Origin: Spirosoma taeanense
Lineage (GTDB): Bacteria > Bacteroidota > Bacteroidia > Cytophagales > Spirosomataceae
Reading direction: 5' to 3'
Length of the DNA: 64,000 bases
Assembly: GCF_013127955.1 (NCBI RefSeq)
Contig: NZ_CP053435.1
Span: 1,426,001 to 1,490,000 of the forward strand
Each line of letters starts with the position of its first letter. Within the stretch, counting starts at the first letter, position 1. This document shows positions 62,376 to 64,000 of the stretch, piece by piece. Made by a program: the position numbers and the translations under genes. The notes under the pieces were generated by a model, which saw nothing but the letters and a program-made list of their open reading frames with translations, had not been told where the DNA came from and did no database searches.

Positions 62376-62858
62376 TTACATCATAAAACGGTCGCTGGGT
62401 AGCGTTACAGTTTCCCACCAGTAGGTGCGTAACATCTGAAAATACTCCTGCCAGCCCTGTATGTTAATAGGTTTAGTGACGTAGGAGGTGCTGCCGTAAA
62501 AATACGACTCAGTTATGTCCTCAAGGTCGTCTGAGTAGCTCAGGATAACGACCGGCACTTGTTTAAATGACGAATCTGGCTGTTTGATTTCCTGCAAGAG
62601 ATGCCAGGCATCCTCCCGGTCTGGTATGTACAAATCCATCAGAATCAGCTTCGGAAGCTCGTTCCCGTCCAGCAGGCAGTTGTGCAGGTACGTCGAGGCT
62701 TCATCAGCCGTTGCGGCCCGAACTGTTTTCACCTCGGGTAAAGCCTGCATAAGCGCCATGCTTATCAAATGCCAGTGGTCGTCACTATCTTCAACGACCA
62801 GCAAACTGGCATGTTGAAAATTTTGCTTGCTGACGGAGCGGTTATGGCGATTATTCAT
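62376..62858 (-). CDS. Single-domain response regulator
   Basis: The 160-residue protein is a receiver domain without an output domain. It shows the acidic pair (VVEDSDD, about residues 21-27), phospho-acceptor Asp in LILMDLYIP, the Ser of VVILSYSD, and the Lys of SYVTKPI. Such proteins (Rcp1-like) pass phosphate to or from kinases. A short N-terminal tail (RHNRSVSKQ) is extra. It ends 21 nt from the convergent LytTR-receiver gene, and its own promoter is TATCTTTG at 62884-62891. The partner kinase is unknown. Confidence 0.88.
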   Translation of the reverse strand: MNNRHNRSVSKQNFQHASLLVVEDSDDHWHLISMALMQALPEVKTVRAATADEASTYLHNCLLDGNELPKLILMDLYIPDREDAWHLLQEIKQPDSSFKQVPVVILSYSDDLEDITESYFYGSTSYVTKPINIQGWQEYFQMLRTYWWETVTLPSDRFMM

Positions 62859-62883
62859 GAGGAAGGTGTAAAGTATTGAATTA

Positions 62884-62891
62884 CAAAGATA
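62884..62891 (-). promoter_or_regulatory. -7 element of the single-domain response regulator gene
   Basis: The minus strand reads TATCTTTG, an exact -7, 25 nt before the ATG. The 213-nt AT-rich stretch beyond (62892-63104) holds AATAAACG/CGTTTATT and CTGCTTAAGCAG palindromes and no gene I can support. Confidence 0.55.
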
Positions 62892-63104
62892 AGTTATTTA
62901 CCACAGCTATTTGCCGAATAAACGAAGATTAACGTCCGGTACGAGTAAACGTTTATTAACAAAGTGATAATGCTAATGCGCTGATTATCAGGTTGACTTT
63001 ATTCAATTTGATGGATGGTTTATTTGAGTTGTCTGCTTAAGCAGCGTTTAGCCCTGAGACTGTTTATCGGTATTGGCAATGTCGGCAATAGCCTGAATTT
63101 CCTG

Positions 63105-63140
63105 CAACAAAAAACCCGGATTAGTCCGGGTTTTTTGTTG
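63105..63140. terminator. Terminator at the 3-prime end of a decayed gene
   Basis: CAACAAAAAACCCGGA pairs perfectly with TCCGGGTTTTTTGTTG around TTAG. It begins 7 nt after the stop of the pseudogene on the minus strand. Confidence 0.85.
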
Positions 63141-63147
63141 TGACAGT

Positions 63148-63556
63148 TTATTTTTTTCGCCGGCTTTTTTTCATCTGCTTTACCTGCGCATGACCCGCCG
63201 GAAGGGGTGGACCTGACCGAAGCTCATTGCCGAAGAGCTGAACGGCTGCTTCCCTGAAGGCCGACAGTCCGTCAATAGAGGGGCCCTGTGTCTAGCGACG
63301 ATGCTCGCCCACGGACTCCTCTTTATCTATGTTCGTGTTAATGAACGTGTAGCTAAACTCCTACGCTTCTTTATCCTGTGGGAAGCTATTCGGGATGAGA
63401 TGCACTTTACGCATACCGCCGTGGCCCAGCTTTTCCAGGTTTGGTGACTGGCTGATGAACGTTCACCCTGCCCCGCTGCAGTATTCACGTTTGTAAGTGA
63501 GGGGATGTCTGTTTCCGATTCAGAAACTCTATGCGACTAATGCCATAGTGAGCCAT
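63148..63556 (-). pseudogene. Decayed coding region with in-frame stops
   Basis: A minus-strand frame starts at an ATG (63556) and reads MAHYGISRIEFLNRKQTSP, ending in a TGA at 63487-63485. In a shifted frame a long conserved-looking stretch follows (SQSPNLEKLGHGGMRKVHL, then SFPQDKEA), broken by TAG at 63361-63363 and again at 63292-63294. It continues as TQGPSIDGLSAFREAAVQL and ends in MKKSRRKK with a TAA at 63148. The translated text keeps protein-like character across the stops, and a strong terminator sits 7 nt beyond the last stop. I infer a gene inactivated by a frameshift and point mutations. The family is not recognised. Confidence 0.45.
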
Positions 63557-63624
63557 TTTTCAACAGTTGAGTTCCGTTATATAAATCTTAGCTGTCAACT
63601 CATAACACTGAGTAAATTTTTGTA

Positions 63625-63646
63625 ACTTTAACTATATAGTTAAAGT
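63625..63646. promoter_or_regulatory. 22-bp perfect palindrome with repeated half-sites
   Basis: The sequence from ACTTTAACTA to TAGTTAAAGT is its own reverse complement. TATAGTTA, part of the palindrome at 63635-63642, recurs 23 nt later (63658-63665), and TTTAGTTA at 63707-63714. It lies in the AT-rich divergent space (63557-63805) between the decayed gene and the gene at 63806, so it may be an operator. Confidence 0.5.
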
Positions 63647-63805
63647 GTAGAGATCGATATAGTTACGGTTTATAGCTGATTCCAGAGCACAAACAGCTCC
63701 TAAAGGTTTAGTTAAGTATAATCCTCTTTGTTGCTGCGCTTCCTAAACGGTTTGAGCCACTCAGCCGGGCAGGCTGAGTCAGGCAACGTTAACATCATAC
63801 GGAAT

Positions 63806-64000
63806 ATGGACGAACAACTGAAATTAATCCTCGCCCTGCTTGGCTTGCTGGTTGCATCCGGGCTTTTAACGTATTTCACGAAACCATCACCTTACATGCC
63901 GGTGGAGACAAAACGAAAACGCAAAAAGAAGATACGGCTGCGGGATGCTCAGCCGTATCTGACGGAAGATGGATTCGTGGCGTTGAACATTGACAGACCT
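63806..64000 (+). CDS. Small membrane protein, N-terminal part (runs off window)
   Basis: An ATG at 63806 opens a frame of 65 codons to the window edge. One hydrophobic helix (LKLILALLGLLVASGLLTYF, residues 5-24) is followed by a strongly basic stretch (KRKRKKKIRLR near residue 40), then a polar part (AQPYLTEDGFVALNIDRP). The positive segment after the helix puts the C-terminal side in the cytoplasm. No family recognised, and the true length is unknown. The 22-bp palindrome upstream may control it. Confidence 0.6.
   Translation, partial: MDEQLKLILALLGLLVASGLLTYFTKPSPYMPVETKRKRKKKIRLRDAQPYLTEDGFVALNIDRP

Noticed and set aside
63045-63105. Short minus-strand stretch LQEIQAIADIANTDKQSQG after the terminator at 63105-63140
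   Set aside because: About 19 residues from a TTG start. It resembles a protein tail, but is too short to support as a gene.
63217-63447. Plus-strand open frame inside the decayed gene, with an ATG at 63301 and about 48 residues
   Set aside because: The only ATG is internal, no -7 element precedes it, and the minus strand gives better protein-like text that ends at a terminator. It is probably a shadow frame.
1-64000. CRISPR arrays, tRNA or rRNA genes, insertion sequences, prophage
   Set aside because: No regularly spaced repeats, tRNA-like TTCGAATCC arms, conserved rRNA segments, transposase motifs or phage structural genes were recognised by eye. A tRNAscan or ISfinder search would be needed to exclude small or degenerate ones.

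Overview
This 64-kb chromosomal window comes from a Bacteroidota bacterium, most likely a Cytophagales member close to Spirosoma. The evidence is a SusC/SusD pair, two other large TonB-dependent receptors, repeated Bacteroidota-type promoters (a TAnnTTTG -7 element, several with TTG/TTTG about 17-20 nt upstream), moderate GC, and housekeeping proteins with Bacteroidota-style variants. No rRNA, tRNA, CRISPR array, insertion sequence or phage module was recognised. Most of the window is vertically inherited core genome. The regions after about 50 kb, and the last kilobase, are the most accessory-like.

Layout: 0-6 kb holds the tail of a CoA-binding protein, fabH, purS, pssA, an MBL-fold hydrolase, an RsmI-like methyltransferase, an alpha/beta hydrolase and selD, all on the minus strand after the first gene. 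6-18 kb holds an Oar-type TonB receptor, a patatin, a polyprenyl diphosphate synthase, a fatty acid hydroxylase, a PafA-like phosphatase, birA, rsfS and ftsH. 18-28.7 kb is a minus-strand run: phosphoesterase, acyl-CoA ligase, nucleoside transporter, ppk1, gyrB, an unknown protein, alanine dehydrogenase and tsaE. 28.8-35.2 kb is a SusC/SusD locus with a Tat-exported Gfo/Idh/MocA oxidoreductase. 35.4-44.8 kb holds a phosphohexomutase, a siderophore-type receptor, an unusually long D-Ala-D-Ala ligase homologue, the Fe-S pair nifU-like/mrp, a GSCFA protein and a short unknown gene. 44.9-50.1 kb holds rpsF-rpsR-rplI, a membrane-anchored coiled-coil protein, the PLP protein YggS, DUF423 and prfC.

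50.2-62.9 kb is the most interesting stretch. It has two small secreted proteins, a two-component system, a divergent pair encoding a polytopic membrane protein with a duplicated D/W/H/G/D/PH motif, and an exported protein whose predicted mature N-terminus is histidine and which is rich in HLHP-type motifs. An S8 lipoprotein protease, an orphan CusA/CzcA-type RND pump, a LytTR protein with inverted domain order, and a single-domain response regulator follow. I infer a metal (probably copper) handling or sensing locus. The translationally coupled pair at 53731-56597 is the best candidate for an undescribed system. 62.9-64 kb holds a decayed gene with in-frame stops and an intact terminator, a 22-bp perfect palindrome, and the start of a small membrane protein that runs off the window.

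Start codons were adjusted where a -7 element lies inside or right beside the longest frame (fabH, tsaE, the acyl-CoA ligase, the siderophore receptor), or where the longest frame begins at TTG.
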